From Cupriavidus lacunae (lineage in GTDB: Bacteria; Pseudomonadota; Gammaproteobacteria; Burkholderiales; Burkholderiaceae), in assembly GCF_003353055.1 (NCBI RefSeq), contig NZ_QKWJ01000012.1, positions 24,362 through 88,361 of the forward strand: DNA of 64,000 nucleotides, read 5' to 3'. The notes under the pieces are model-generated. The model saw only the letters and a list, made by a program, of their open reading frames with translations. It was not told where the DNA came from and made no database searches. Each line of letters starts with the position of its first letter. Position 1 is the stretch's first letter. Positions 1-9,303 of the stretch are shown in pieces. The position numbers and the translations under genes are program-made.

Positions 1-2028
1 TATCACGCCGAGGCTCAACCTGAAGCGCTGTCGGCAGACGTGCCAGAAGGCACGGTCGCCAAGGAGTCAGAAGCCGAAGTCACCGAGTCCGAGTCCGAGT
101 CCGAGTCCGAGGCTGTGGCCCATGCCGTGGCAAGTTCCGCGATGGAAGAGGACAGCGAGCCCGATGCCATTGCCCAGGCTCCGGCGGAAGACATCGGTAC
201 GGAAGCGCTGATGGACGGCAACGGCCTGGTCAGCGCAGCGGCGGAGCCGGACGAGTCCCGGATTGCCGAAGAAGCTGAAGCGCCGGAAGTCGCGGAAGTC
301 GCGGAAGTCCCGGAAGTCCCGGAAGTCCCGGAAGTCCCGGAAGTCCCGGAAGTCCCGGAGGTCCCGGTAGTCTCCGAACTCCCCGAAACGGTCGAGTCGC
401 CCGAAGCAACCCAGCCGCCGGTTCCTGCCGCCAAGCCCCGCATCGTGCTGCCTGCTGTCGTCGGCCGCACCGTGCCGCTGGCCGCTGCTGTCCAGCCGGC
501 ACCCGCGCCGGTACCGGTTGCCCCGCCTGCGCCGCGCCCGGTCGTCGACTATCGCCTGCCGCCGGCCGAACTGCTTGAGAGCGAAGTCGCCAGCGCCGAA
601 CAGGTGTCCGAAGAACGCCTGCGCGAAACCGGCGAGTTGATCGCGCAACGGCTGGCCGAGTTCAAGGTGCCCGTCGCCGTGGTCGGCGCCGGTGCCGGCC
701 CGGTGATCACCCGCTTCGAGGTCGAGCCCGCCATGGGCGTGCGCGGCGCGCAGGTGGTCGGGCTGATGAAGGACCTGGCCCGCGCGCTGGGCGTGACCTC
801 GATCCGCGTGGTCGAGACGATTCCTGGCAAGACCTGCATGGGGCTGGAGCTGCCCAATGCGCGCCGGCAGATGATCCGGCTGTCGGAGATCGTCAATGCC
901 GCCTCGTTCCAGGCGCACCATTCGCGGCTGGTGCTGGCCATGGGCAAGGACATCACCGGCAATCCGGTGGTGACCGACCTGGCCCGCGCGCCGCATTTGC
1001 TGGTGGCTGGCACCACCGGCTCGGGCAAGTCGGTGGCGGTCAATGCCATGATCCTGTCGATGCTGTACAAGGCCACGCCCGAAGACGTGCGCATGATCAT
1101 GATCGACCCGAAGATGCTGGAGCTGTCGGTCTACGAGGGCATCCCCCACCTGCTGGCACCGGTGGTCACCGACATGAAACAGGCCGCGCACGCGCTCAAC
1201 TGGTGCGTCGGCGAAATGGAAAAGCGCTACAAGCTGATGTCCGCGCTGGGCGTGCGCAACCTGGCCGGCTACAACCAGAAGATCCGCGCCGCCGAGGCCG
1301 CCGAACGGAAGGTGCCGAACCCGTTCTCGCTGACGCCGGATGCGCCTGAGCCGCTGTCGCGCCTGCCGATGATCGTGGTGGTGATCGACGAGCTGGCCGA
1401 CCTGATGATGGTCGCCGGCAAGAAGATCGAAGAACTGATCGCCCGGCTGGCGCAGAAGGCGCGTGCTGCAGGCATCCACCTGATCCTGGCCACGCAGCGC
1501 CCCTCGGTCGACGTGATCACCGGCCTGATCAAGGCCAATATCCCGACGCGCGTGGCGTTCCAGGTGTCGTCCAAGATCGATTCGCGCACCATCCTCGACC
1601 AGATGGGCGCCGAGAGCCTGCTCGGCCAGGGCGACATGCTGTTCCTGCCGCCGGGCACCGGCTATCCGCAGCGGGTGCACGGCGCCTTTGTCGCCGACGA
1701 CGAAGTGCACCGCGTGGTGGAGCACTGGAAGCAGTTCGGCGAGCCGGACTACGATGAAGCCATCCTCGCCGGCGATCCGGCCGAGGCCGGCAGTGCCGAC
1801 CTGTTCGGCGACGGCGGCGGCGATGGCGAGGCCGACCCGCTCTACGACGAAGCCGCCAGTTTTGTGCTGACCAGCCGCCGCGCCTCGATCTCCGCCGTGC
1901 AGCGCCAGCTGCGCATCGGCTACAACCGCGCGGCGCGCCTGATCGAGCAGATGGAAGTTGCCGGGCTGGTAACGCCGATGGGCCGCAACGGCGCGCGCGA
2001 TGTGCTGGCGCCGGGACCGGGCGACTGA
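1..2028 (+). CDS. ftsK: FtsK/SpoIIIE-type DNA translocase, C-terminal part (5' end outside window)
   Basis: Septal DNA translocase that pumps chromosome ends toward dif during division. The frame is open from base 1, so the gene starts upstream; the GTG at 40 is internal. Visible order: an acidic Glu/Pro/Val/Ser-rich linker (to about base 540), the FtsK alpha/beta motor with Walker A GTTGSGKS (1009-1032) and Walker [13 protein letters not shown] (about 1372-1407), then a C-terminal winged-helix gamma domain (about 1840-2010, ending in [11 protein letters not shown]). The N-terminal four-helix membrane domain expected for FtsK is not in the window. The linker holds two tandem repeats (85-108 and 286-366). 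The motor and gamma domain appear intact. The next gene is a cupin 33 bp downstream on the same strand. Confidence 0.95.
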   Translation, partial: YHAEAQPEALSADVPEGTVAKESEAEVTESESESESEAVAHAVASSAMEEDSEPDAIAQAPAEDIGTEALMDGNGLVSAAAEPDESRIAEEAEAPEVAEVAEVPEVPEVPEVPEVPEVPEVPVVSELPETVESPEATQPPVPAAKPRIVLPAVVGRTVPLAAAVQPAPAPVPVAPPAPRPVVDYRLPPAELLESEVASAEQVSEERLRETGELIAQRLAEFKVPVAVVGAGAGPVITRFEVEPAMGVRGAQVVGLMKDLARALGVTSIRVVETIPGKTCMGLELPNARRQMIRLSEIVNAASFQAHHSRLVLAMGKDITGNPVVTDLARAPHLLVAGTTGSGKSVAVNAMILSMLYKATPEDVRMIMIDPKMLELSVYEGIPHLLAPVVTDMKQAAHALNWCVGEMEKRYKLMSALGVRNLAGYNQKIRAAEAAERKVPNPFSLTPDAPEPLSRLPMIVVVIDELADLMMVAGKKIEELIARLAQKARAAGIHLILATQRPSVDVITGLIKANIPTRVAFQVSSKIDSRTILDQMGAESLLGQGDMLFLPPGTGYPQRVHGAFVADDEVHRVVEHWKQFGEPDYDEAILAGDPAEAGSADLFGDGGGDGEADPLYDEAASFVLTSRRASISAVQRQLRIGYNRAARLIEQMEVAGLVTPMGRNGARDVLAPGPGD
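85..108 (+). repeat. 6-bp tandem repeat (GAGTCC x4) inside ftsK linker
   Basis: Four exact copies of GAGTCC encode alternating Glu-Ser in the acidic linker. The unit is a multiple of three, so copy-number change would alter linker length without a frameshift. Confidence 0.9.
286..366 (+). repeat. 9-bp tandem repeat (GAAGTCCCG-type, 9 units) inside ftsK linker
   Basis: Nine units of 9 bp: two GAAGTCGCG, six GAAGTCCCG and one GAGGTCCCG. They encode Glu-Val-Ala or Glu-Val-Pro triplets. The six central copies are identical, which points to recent slippage or expansion. It is in frame and lies between the membrane and motor domains. Confidence 0.92.
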
Positions 2029-2061
2029 CGCGTTCCGCAACCACGACCGCGAGGGGGCAGC

Positions 2062-2397
2062 ATGCAGCCTGAATACGGAAACCTGCTGGCAGACGTCCCG
2101 GCCGGCGCGGCGCAGGAAATTTTCGAGCCGCTGCTGGAACGCCCCGGTCTGCACATCGAACGCATCGTCTCCAACGGGCAGGCCAGCCCCGAGGGCTTCT
2201 GGTATGACAGTCCCGAGGCCGAATGGGTGCTGCTGGTCAGCGGCAGCGCGGCCATCGAGATCGAAGGACAGCCCGGCCAGCATGTCATGAAGCCGGGTGA
2301 CTGGCTTCACCTGCCCGCCCACTGCCACCACCGTGTGGCCTGGACCGATGCCGCCCAGCCCAGTGTCTGGCTGGCGGTGCATCACTCCGCCGCCTGA
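2062..2397 (+). CDS. Small cupin-domain protein
   Basis: A 111-residue single-domain cupin. The barrel motifs are visible: PGDWLHLPAHCHHRV in the second half supplies the His cluster expected for metal binding, and the first half carries the GEW/F-type strand (ASPEGFWYDSPEAEWVLLVSG). No signal peptide. The ATG at 2062 follows a purine-rich GAGGGGG stretch. It sits 33 bp after ftsK and ends 15 bp before the convergent tssE. Similar short cupins are often annotated as phosphoribosylaminoimidazole-carboxylase-like or simply cupin; the substrate cannot be read from sequence. Confidence 0.85.
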   Translation: MQPEYGNLLADVPAGAAQEIFEPLLERPGLHIERIVSNGQASPEGFWYDSPEAEWVLLVSGSAAIEIEGQPGQHVMKPGDWLHLPAHCHHRVAWTDAAQPSVWLAVHHSAA

Positions 2398-2412
2398 GCG
2401 CCCCCCGGCTGC

Positions 2413-2844
2413 TCAGCCCCGATCGCGTTCCGCCTGCAATAATTTCAGCCGGGTCCGGCCGTCGGGTGTGAAGTGGGTGCCAAAGCGCACCAGCCCGGCC
2501 CGATGCAGTTGGCAGCTCATGGTGATGCTGAGCAGCATGCCGGGCTCGGTGTCTTCGATGGTCAGGTCGATGGCCCGCAGCCGCGGCTCGTAGCGCAGCA
2601 GCGTGGTCTCGATCTCGCGCTTGAGCGTATGCGCGGAGGCGGGCAGGTGGCGGTAGATTGCCGACAGGTCGCCCAGGCCATAGTCAGGCAGGTGCGCCAG
2701 GCAGCCGCGGCGGCTGTTGAGGATGCGCTGGATGTTGTCCTGCACCGACAGGAAGGTCTGCGTCGCCGGATCGAACTCATCGACCGCAATCCCGTTGGCA
2801 AAGTGCCCGGTGACGGCTTCGAACAGGCCGGGTCCGCCGCCCAT
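2413..2844 (-). CDS. tssE: Type VI secretion baseplate subunit TssE (gp25-like)
   Basis: A 143-residue protein of the GPW/gp25 family, a wedge component of the T6SS baseplate. Family features seen: the N-terminal SVQDNIQRILNSRRG segment, the LPDYGLGDLS motif, and a C-terminal half rich in beta-strands (LRAIDLTIEDTEPGMLLSITM). The ATG at 2844 overlaps the tssH stop (TGATG); a GTG one codon earlier would give a GTGA overlap instead. Its usual partners tssF and tssG are absent; downstream lies the convergent cupin. It appears intact, but a lone tssE would have no sheath or baseplate to join unless a second T6SS is encoded elsewhere. Confidence 0.9.
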   Translation of the reverse strand: MGGGPGLFEAVTGHFANGIAVDEFDPATQTFLSVQDNIQRILNSRRGCLAHLPDYGLGDLSAIYRHLPASAHTLKREIETTLLRYEPRLRAIDLTIEDTEPGMLLSITMSCQLHRAGLVRFGTHFTPDGRTRLKLLQAERDRG

Positions 2845-5552
2845 CACGCAACCTCCGCGGCTTCGGCCGGCTCTTCGAACGACGGGCCGATGCCGTCGGT
2901 CTCGGAGAAGGACAGGTGAATCGAAGTCGGCACCCGGCGCCCGCCCATGCGTACCAGCAGCTCACGCGACAGCACCGGCAGGATCTGCTGGTCGAGCAGG
3001 CTATCGATATTGCGCGCGCCGGAGTCCGGCAGCAGGCATGCCCGCACCAGCTCGTCCACCAGGGCCTCGTCGCACTGCAGCGGCACGCCGAAGCGCCGCG
3101 CGATCCGGTCGGCTACCTTGGCCAGCTTCATCCGGACGATCGCGGCCATGGCCCGGGCCGACAGCGGGCGGTACACGACAGTCTGGAAGCGCGCCAGCAG
3201 CGCCGGCTGGAAGTGATCGACCAACTGGGGGCGAATCGCTTCCATCAGCGCGCTGGTAGCAAGCTCAGTGCCCGCTTGGGCCACTGCGTCGGTCGCCGCC
3301 AGCAACGCTTCGCTGCCGAGATTCGAGGTCATCAGGATCACGGTATTGCGGAAGTCGATCACGCGGCCTTCGCCATCGCGCATAAAGCCTCGGTCAAAGA
3401 CCTGGTAGAACAGGTTGAGCACGTCGCGATGGGCCTTCTCGACTTCGTCGAGCAGCACGATGCTGTAGGGGCGCTGGCGCACCGCCTCGGTCAGCACGCC
3501 GCCCTCACCGTAGCCGACATAGCCCGGTGGCGAGCCTTTCAGCTGCGAAACGGTATGGGCCTCCTGGTATTCGGACAGGTTGATGCTGATCAGCGAGCGC
3601 TCACCGCCGAACATCAGGTCGGCCAGCGCACGCGCGGTCTCGGTCTTGCCGACCCCTGACGGCCCCACCAGCAGGAACACGCCCAGCGGCGCGTCTTCGG
3701 ATTTGAGTCCCGCCCTGGCGGCCCGCAGGCTCTTGCCTAGCGCTGCCAGCGCCTCGTCCTGCCCGACCACGACCTGGGCCAGGCGGGTTTCCAGTTCCAG
3801 CAGCGTCGCCAGCTCGTTGGACAGCAGGCTGTCGACCGGCACACCCGTCCAGTCGGCAATGACCTGCGCAATGGCGGTCTCGTCGACCTCGGCGTGGAGC
3901 AGTGCGGCCTGGCCGTGCTTTGCCAGGGTCTGATGGGCAGCCTGGATTGACGCTGTCAGGTCACCCCGCGCCGAGGCATCCGGTATGGCCTGCCATTGCG
4001 CACGCAATGCGTGCAGCGCTTCGACCGCTTCCTTTTGCTCCGCAAACGCATGGCTTGACTGTTCCAGTTCGATGGCCAGCGCGGCCAGCCGGGCGTCGAT
4101 GGCCGCCAGCCGCTGGTTGACTTCAGCACCCGTGGCGCCCTGGTCGTCCAGCAGCGCGGTGCGTTCGACCTCCAGCGCCGCAAGCTCGGCCTCGCGGGCG
4201 GAGATGGCGAGCGGGGTAGCCTCCTGGCTCATGCGCACGCGCGCGGCGGCGGTATCGAGCAGATCGACGGCCTTGTCCGGCAACTGGCGCCCGGTCAGGT
4301 AGCGGCGCGACAGGCGCACCGCGGCGGCGACAGCGGCATCGGTGATATGCACGCCGTGGTGCTGCGCATAGCGTGGCTTCAGCCCGCGCAGCATCAGGCA
4401 GGCGCTGTCGTCGTCGGGCTCGTCGACCTTGACCATCTGGAAGCGGCGCTCCAGCGCGGCGTCGCGCTCGAAGTACTGCTTGTATTCCGACCACGTCGTT
4501 GCCGCGATGGTGCGCAGTTCGCCGCGTGCAAGGGCGGGCTTGAGCAGGTTGGCCGCATCGGCGCCACCCGCGCTGTTGCCTGCGCCGATCAGGGTATGGG
4601 CTTCGTCGATGAAGAGCAGGATCGGCGTTGGGGGACTGCTGCACGGCCGCGATCACGTTCTTCAGGCGCTGTTCGAATTCGCCGTTGACGCCGGCGCCAG
4701 CCTGCAGCAGGCCCAGGTCCAGCGTGAGCACGCTGACGTCGCGGATGACGGCCGGAACATCCCCTTCGGCATCCTGAGCGCGAGCCCTTCGACCAGTGCG
4801 GTCTTGCCCACCCCCGGCTCGCCTACCAGGATCGGGTTGTTCTTGCGGCGCCGGGCCAGGATGTCGACCATCTGGCGGATTTCCACGTCGCGGCCGAACA
4901 CGGGGTCGATGTTACCGTCGCGCGCCTTCTGCGTGATGTCGGTGGTGAAGCGGGTCAGGGCCGATGTGTCCGCCTGTCCCGGCATGGCGGGTGTGTGACG
5001 GGGAGCCGGAGCCGGCGTGTCATCCGGCCAGGTGGCTGCGCCGGGACCCGGTGTGACGGGCGCAGTTGCCTCGACCGAGATCTTGTCCAGTTCATGCATC
5101 AGGCGTTCGATCTGCGCAGCGGACACGCTCAGCAGTGGCCAGGCATCCGGCGCACGCAGCAGGTGAGGTGTCTCGGCCAGTGCGGCCAGCAGATGTGCCG
5201 AGCGGATAGACTTGTCTGCGCCAGGCGCCGCGGCTTCGAGCGACGCGCGCAGCCACGCGGCCTCCAGCCACTGGCCGACGCGCTGCGACAGGCCTGGCTT
5301 GCCCCGCAGGTCGTGCGGCAGGCGGTCGATCGCGCTCAGCAGCCCGTTCCAGATGCCGCCCACGTCGAGTGCATAGCGGCGCAGGATTGCCAGCAAGTCG
5401 CCGTCGCCCATTTCCAGCAGCTTGATTAGCCAGTGCTCGATCTCTATGTCCCGATGCGCGCGTGTTTCGCAAAGGCTGGCGGCTTCAGCGAGGGCGCGGG
5501 CGCAATGGTCGTTCAGACGGCGAAGGAACGGAGACAGGTCGCGGGCGGTCAT
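2844..5552 (-). pseudogene. tssH: T6SS ClpV/TssH AAA+ ATPase, two compensating frameshifts
   Basis: ClpV disassembles the contracted T6SS sheath. The start is the ATG at 5552 ([13 protein letters not shown]). The N-terminal Clp_N region is followed by the first ATPase domain with Walker A GEPGVGKT (residues 244-251). After residue 260 (about 4772) one base is missing, at what should read ATC-GCC-GAA; the native sequence continues in another frame ([22 protein letters not shown]). At a G5 run (4628-4632) one extra base restores the first frame. A stop near 4662 lies between the two. The rest is intact: the ClpV middle domain and the second ATPase with GPSGVGKTETARALADL. Repaired, it would encode about 902 residues, normal for ClpV. 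The lesion is either genuine inactivation or two base-calling errors; the G5 site is error-prone, the other is not. Confidence 0.85.
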
Positions 5553-5654
5553 GGGAAGGCGGAAGAGGGGGTAAGCGGGAGAATCGCGCGGGCGCGTGGC
5601 CCGGACACCGGCCACGCGCGATGACTAGCCGGTATCAGGTGCCGGCCGCTGACA

Positions 5655-6113
5655 TCAGGAGCGTTCGTTCCAGCTGTCGGCGTGGATGATGTTGCCGTCC
5701 TTGTACGACCAGGTGATCTTCTCGTAGCGCAACTCGATCTCTTCCAGATGGTTGTGCTTCTCGAAGGCCGGGTTCTTGATGTCCAGCATCCTGGGCGTGA
5801 CGCCGACCACCTTCACGTTGTCGAGCCTGGTGTTGAAGTACTCCTTCTCCTTGCCGGCGTCGTCGATCTTGTACCACTTGATCTCGACCGACTTGAGCGT
5901 CTGGCCGCTGGTGACCGCCTTGTACAGGTAAGGCGTGGAGGCATCGGTCTCCTTGGTGAACACGATCGGCTTGTGCACGCGCGTACCGGTCAGCTTGCCA
6001 GTGTTGGAGTCGGTGGGAATGTTGACGGCATGATCGAAGGCCACCACCTCGACGCTGCCTTCACGGCCGGAGACGGTCACGGAACCCTTGATATCGGCAC
6101 CGCTCTGGCTCGG
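5655..6113 (-). pseudogene. hcp: T6SS tube protein Hcp (TssD), 5' end missing
   Basis: From about 6101 the minus strand encodes a full Hcp fold: GADIKGSVTVSGREG, then FDHAVNIPTDSNTGKLTGTR, then VHKPIVFTKE, and a C-terminus ending HADSWNERS. This matches the Hcp1-type tube protein, which normally begins about a dozen residues earlier (a Met-Pro-Met-Pro-like start). In frame upstream of GADIKG the codons read SPRPSQS and continue with no ATG, GTG or TTG near the right place, and no such start appears in the other frames. The end looks replaced by unrelated DNA shared with the tssJ leader. The gene therefore probably cannot be translated normally. It lies 102 bp upstream of tssH on the same strand. 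Confidence 0.75.
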
Positions 6114-6230
6114 GCGCGGTGACCCGTGTGCAGCTCGGCACCTGGACCGGACACGGCTCGACAACGGCCATACCGCACTGAGGCACAGATGGGAAAGATC
6201 CAGGCAAACCAGCAAGACAGGGACCAGACG

Positions 6231-6761
6231 ATGAAACGGCAGATTTTGAATCGAACCGCAGTGCTTGCCGCCATGCTTTTGCTCGCGGGATGTGGCGTAG
6301 GGCAGGCGGTCAGGGATGGCACGGTCGAGGCAGCGAAATGGGCTTTCACGACCCAGGTCAAGACCATGAACCTGGACCTTACCAGCCGTGCGTCGCTCAA
6401 TACCAGCGGCGCCGGCCAGTCGTTGTCGACGGTTGTGCGCGTCTACCAGCTGAAGGCGCCGAAAACGTTTGCGCAGCTCAGCTATGCGCAACTGCAGGCG
6501 AATGATCTCGAATCGCTCAAGCCCGACTTGCTCGCCAGCCGCGACGTGGTTTTGCGCCCCGATGCGAGCGTAAGCCTGAGCGAGCCGATGCACGCCGACA
6601 CGGAATATGTCGGCGTGGTGGCGTTGTTCCGCAGCCCGGACAAGGATGCCGTCTGGAAGCTGGTCGTGCCGAAGAAGCAGTGGAAGAAGACCGATCCCGT
6701 CAAGATCGAGGTGCGGGGCAGCGCGTTGCAGCTGGCGGGTGGCGCTGCCGCAGGCGCCTGA
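6231..6761 (+). CDS. tssJ: T6SS outer-membrane lipoprotein TssJ (SciN/VasD)
   Basis: A 176-residue lipoprotein. The start at 6231 gives a clean lipoprotein signal, MKRQILNRTAVLAAMLLLAGC, with lipobox LAGC; an upstream ATG at 6189 would only add charged residues. The mature part is a TssJ beta-sandwich (VVRVYQLKAPKTFAQLSYAQL, then MHADTEYVGVVALFR, then WKLVVP). In a working system it anchors the TssJLM membrane complex in the outer membrane. No tssK, tssL or tssM follows; the next gene is convergent. It is divergent from the truncated hcp, with about 120 bp between. It appears intact but orphaned. Confidence 0.9.
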   Translation: MKRQILNRTAVLAAMLLLAGCGVGQAVRDGTVEAAKWAFTTQVKTMNLDLTSRASLNTSGAGQSLSTVVRVYQLKAPKTFAQLSYAQLQANDLESLKPDLLASRDVVLRPDASVSLSEPMHADTEYVGVVALFRSPDKDAVWKLVVPKKQWKKTDPVKIEVRGSALQLAGGAAAGA

Positions 6762-6765
6762 CGGC

Positions 6766-7920
6766 TTACTGTCCCGCCTGCTCCGGAAACACCGGCTCAC
6801 CCAGATTCAGCATCAACCGGTTCGCCCACGCAAAGATGGCGACCGAGTGAATCAGGTCCAGCATCTCCGCATCCGTCACGCCAGCTTCGCGCAGCGGCCT
6901 GAGCTGCCCGGCAGTGACCTGGGCGGGCTGCTCGGTCAGTTCGATCGAGAACTTCGAGATCGCCTGTTCGCGCGTGGTGGTGCCGGCCGTGTAGGGATCG
7001 TCGAACACCTGCTGAATCACCGCGTTGCGTTTGGCGAGCTGTTCATAGCGTTGGGCATGGACTGACGCGCAGTAGACGCAGCCGTTGATGCGGGACACCA
7101 CCGTGCTGGCCAGTTCGCGTTCGGCGCGCGGCATGCCGCCCGGGGCGTACATGATGGCGTTGAAGGCGGTGGAGCGCTGGCGCAGGATCTCGGGCTGGTG
7201 CACGAGGAACAGGTAGTAGTCCGATACCTTGGCCTTGGGGTGGCTTTCCTCCAGCACCGCGACCTGCTCGGGCGTGGCGCTGTCGACGGATACCACGTCC
7301 AGCCAGGCCTTCCAGTCCAGCACTTCGTTGGTGAAGCCGTGCGCGCGGATCGGGCTCTGCAGCAGGGTGCCGGCCGTGGCGGGCACGGCCGTAGTGGTCG
7401 GGGTGCCGGCGCCCAGTGCCTGCATCGCCTTGAGTCCGGCCACCAGGCGCACCTGATAGGACAGGAAGGCGATCAGTTGCGCCAGTGTTACCACGTCGGG
7501 CGTGGCAAGGCCGGCGGCGGGCAGGGTCTTCAGCGCGGCCTGGTCGCCTTCTACCGGGCGCTCGCTCAGCGTGCGGGTGAAGGCCAGGATGGCGCGCAGG
7601 CGCGCCTCAGCGAGCGTGTCGGGGTTGCCCTGCCCGGCCAGGGTGACCAGCGCGGCGTCGGCCTCGATGGCCTGCAGGCGGGTGCGGTAGTGGGCCACCA
7701 GGTCGGCGGCGCCGGCCAGGCGGGCGGCGTAGAGCGCGACGAACAGGCGCTCGGCGAGCGTCAGGCCGGGCAGGGCAGGATCGAACAGCCCGTTGTAGCT
7801 GCCCTGGGTGGAGGCCACCACCTTGTCGCGTGCGTGACGCAGCGTGTGGATGGCGGAGCCGGCGGCCAGGCCGGAGACCTGATCTACCACGTCAGTGGCG
7901 GCAGCGTTGGCTTGGGTCAT
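6766..7920 (-). CDS. Two-domain carboxymuconolactone-decarboxylase/AhpD-like protein
   Basis: A 384-residue protein made of an N-terminal CMD-like all-helical domain (to about residue 170) and a C-terminal peroxidase-related AhpD-like domain. The C-terminal domain has the redox motif CVYCASVH (Cys281, Cys284, His288), typical of alkylhydroperoxidase AhpD relatives. The architecture matches the so-called CMD domain protein Avi_7170 family. It is the last gene of the minus-strand operon that begins with the LysR regulator and starts 57 bp after the hydrolase gene. Inferred role: a thiol-dependent peroxidase or decarboxylase-like step protecting from, or acting on, a product of the operon's monooxygenase. 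The substrate is unknown. Confidence 0.8.
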   Translation of the reverse strand: MTQANAAATDVVDQVSGLAAGSAIHTLRHARDKVVASTQGSYNGLFDPALPGLTLAERLFVALYAARLAGAADLVAHYRTRLQAIEADAALVTLAGQGNPDTLAEARLRAILAFTRTLSERPVEGDQAALKTLPAAGLATPDVVTLAQLIAFLSYQVRLVAGLKAMQALGAGTPTTTAVPATAGTLLQSPIRAHGFTNEVLDWKAWLDVVSVDSATPEQVAVLEESHPKAKVSDYYLFLVHQPEILRQRSTAFNAIMYAPGGMPRAERELASTVVSRINGCVYCASVHAQRYEQLAKRNAVIQQVFDDPYTAGTTTREQAISKFSIELTEQPAQVTAGQLRPLREAGVTDAEMLDLIHSVAIFAWANRLMLNLGEPVFPEQAGQ

Positions 7921-7977
7921 TGTGAAGACTCCCGGAGTGTCGAAGGATTCGTTGTCGTGTTGGCGCGGCCGTCAGCG

Positions 7978-9303
7978 TCAGTCCCCGGCGGCTTGCTTGC
8001 GCGCGGCCACGGCCCGCGCGAGGAATGCGCGGACCCCGCGCCAGGATGCCTCGTCGGCACCTGCATTGGCCTCGGGCGTGCCGCCTGTAGTGCTGATGCG
8101 GCGCGATACCGGATGCGCGTAGACCGCCTGCGTGGTGGGCACGTAGGGGAACAGGATGGCGTGGCCGGCGTGCTCGAAGTCGAGGTGCTCGACCGGATAC
8201 GGATGGCCGGCCTCGGCCAGCTTGTCGGCGACCATGCGCGAATACAGGCTGGACGGCCACGAGCCGTCGTCGGTGCCGGACAGCAGCATCACCGGCCCGC
8301 GGATGTGCTCCACCCGGATGCGGGCGCGCGCCACGGCCCCGGCATTCTTCAGCGCGGTCAGGATGGCGCGCTCGTGCCGGTGCGGTGCCGGGCCTTCGTC
8401 GAACGGCGCCCAGCTGGCGTCGGGGTTGTTCTCCCACACATGCGGCAGCGGCTTGCCATGGTGCAGCCAGGCTGCGCCCTCGCGGCCGATGGCCGGGTCG
8501 GCGGCATTCTGGGCGCTGTGCACCACCGCGCCCGGCACGTAGCCGATCACCGCGGACACCAGATCGGGAAAGGTCGCACCCAGCAGCAGCACCAGCTCCC
8601 CGCCACGCGACTGGCCGGACAGGGCGACAAAGCCGTGCGCCGGGCGCAGTTCACGATGCATCCATTGCAGGCCGCGCTCGAAGTATTCCAGCGGCGTGTT
8701 GGAGATATAGTCCGACAAGCCCGGCGCCTTGAAATAGCCCAGCGCCAGCGCGGCATAGCCATGCGAGGCATAGAGCGCGGCGCGCGGTTCGTTGATGCCG
8801 CCGCCGGATCCGTTAATCACCATCACCGCCGGGTGCGGGCCGGCGCCGGGCGGGCGGTACAGCGTGCCGACCAGCCCGTCCACGCGGATTTCCTCGCGCA
8901 CCACGCCTGGCGCGGCAAGGCGCTGCACCAGTTCGCCGCGTGCCTCGCCGCCAGCGGCGGTGACGGTGACCTCGGTCACCAGCGGCCGGGTGGCGTCGGC
9001 GTGGAACAGTTCGCGGCTGTCCGATGCCGCGGGCCGCTGCGCCCACAGCAGGCCCATCGGCGCCACGCCGCTGTAGCTGCCGCGCACTGGCGCATCGCGC
9101 TCCAGGTCCACGCTGCCGTCGCCCGCGGCGATGAAATCGGCGTGGCTGGCCCAGGCGACGTCGGGGCCGCGCACGGTGCGCGTGCTGACGGTGACGGTCT
9201 CGCCGGGCCGCAGGCCGGTGATGGCGATGCGGCGCGGCTCGTCGATCAGCGCATCGGCCGGGGTGATGGCAAGGGTTGGGGCGGTCATCTTGGCCATGCT
9301 CAC
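7978..9303 (-). CDS. Acyl-CoA thioester hydrolase/BAAT-family alpha/beta hydrolase
   Basis: A 441-residue protein. The N-terminal immunoglobulin-like domain (residues 1-140) is the acyl-CoA thioester hydrolase/bile-acid-CoA amino-acid N-acetyltransferase type, and the C-terminal part is an alpha/beta hydrolase. The nucleophile elbow is GQSRGG with Ser232; many BAAT relatives have Cys or Ser here. A likely catalytic His is in EHAGHAILFPY near the C-terminus. The first codon is GTG at 9303, overlapping the stop of the binding-protein gene (GTGA); ATG codons at 9297 and 9288 are alternatives. Its place between a transporter and a CMD protein suggests it cleaves or transfers an acyl or ester group of the imported compound. 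Exact activity is not predictable. Confidence 0.8.
   Translation of the reverse strand: MSMAKMTAPTLAITPADALIDEPRRIAITGLRPGETVTVSTRTVRGPDVAWASHADFIAAGDGSVDLERDAPVRGSYSGVAPMGLLWAQRPAASDSRELFHADATRPLVTEVTVTAAGGEARGELVQRLAAPGVVREEIRVDGLVGTLYRPPGAGPHPAVMVINGSGGGINEPRAALYASHGYAALALGYFKAPGLSDYISNTPLEYFERGLQWMHRELRPAHGFVALSGQSRGGELVLLLGATFPDLVSAVIGYVPGAVVHSAQNAADPAIGREGAAWLHHGKPLPHVWENNPDASWAPFDEGPAPHRHERAILTALKNAGAVARARIRVEHIRGPVMLLSGTDDGSWPSSLYSRMVADKLAEAGHPYPVEHLDFEHAGHAILFPYVPTTQAVYAHPVSRRISTTGGTPEANAGADEASWRGVRAFLARAVAARKQAAGD

Noticed and set aside
286..366. CRISPR-like array
   Set aside because: The units are 9 bp, contiguous and coding, with no spacers.
4628..4775. Programmed frameshifting in tssH
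   Set aside because: Two separate shifts would be needed and no slippery heptamer with a stimulatory structure is seen; ClpV is not known to use it.
5655..6800. A single 381-residue protein joining unrelated sequence to Hcp
   Set aside because: The N-terminal part is the reverse strand of tssJ; only the C-terminal 148 residues are Hcp.
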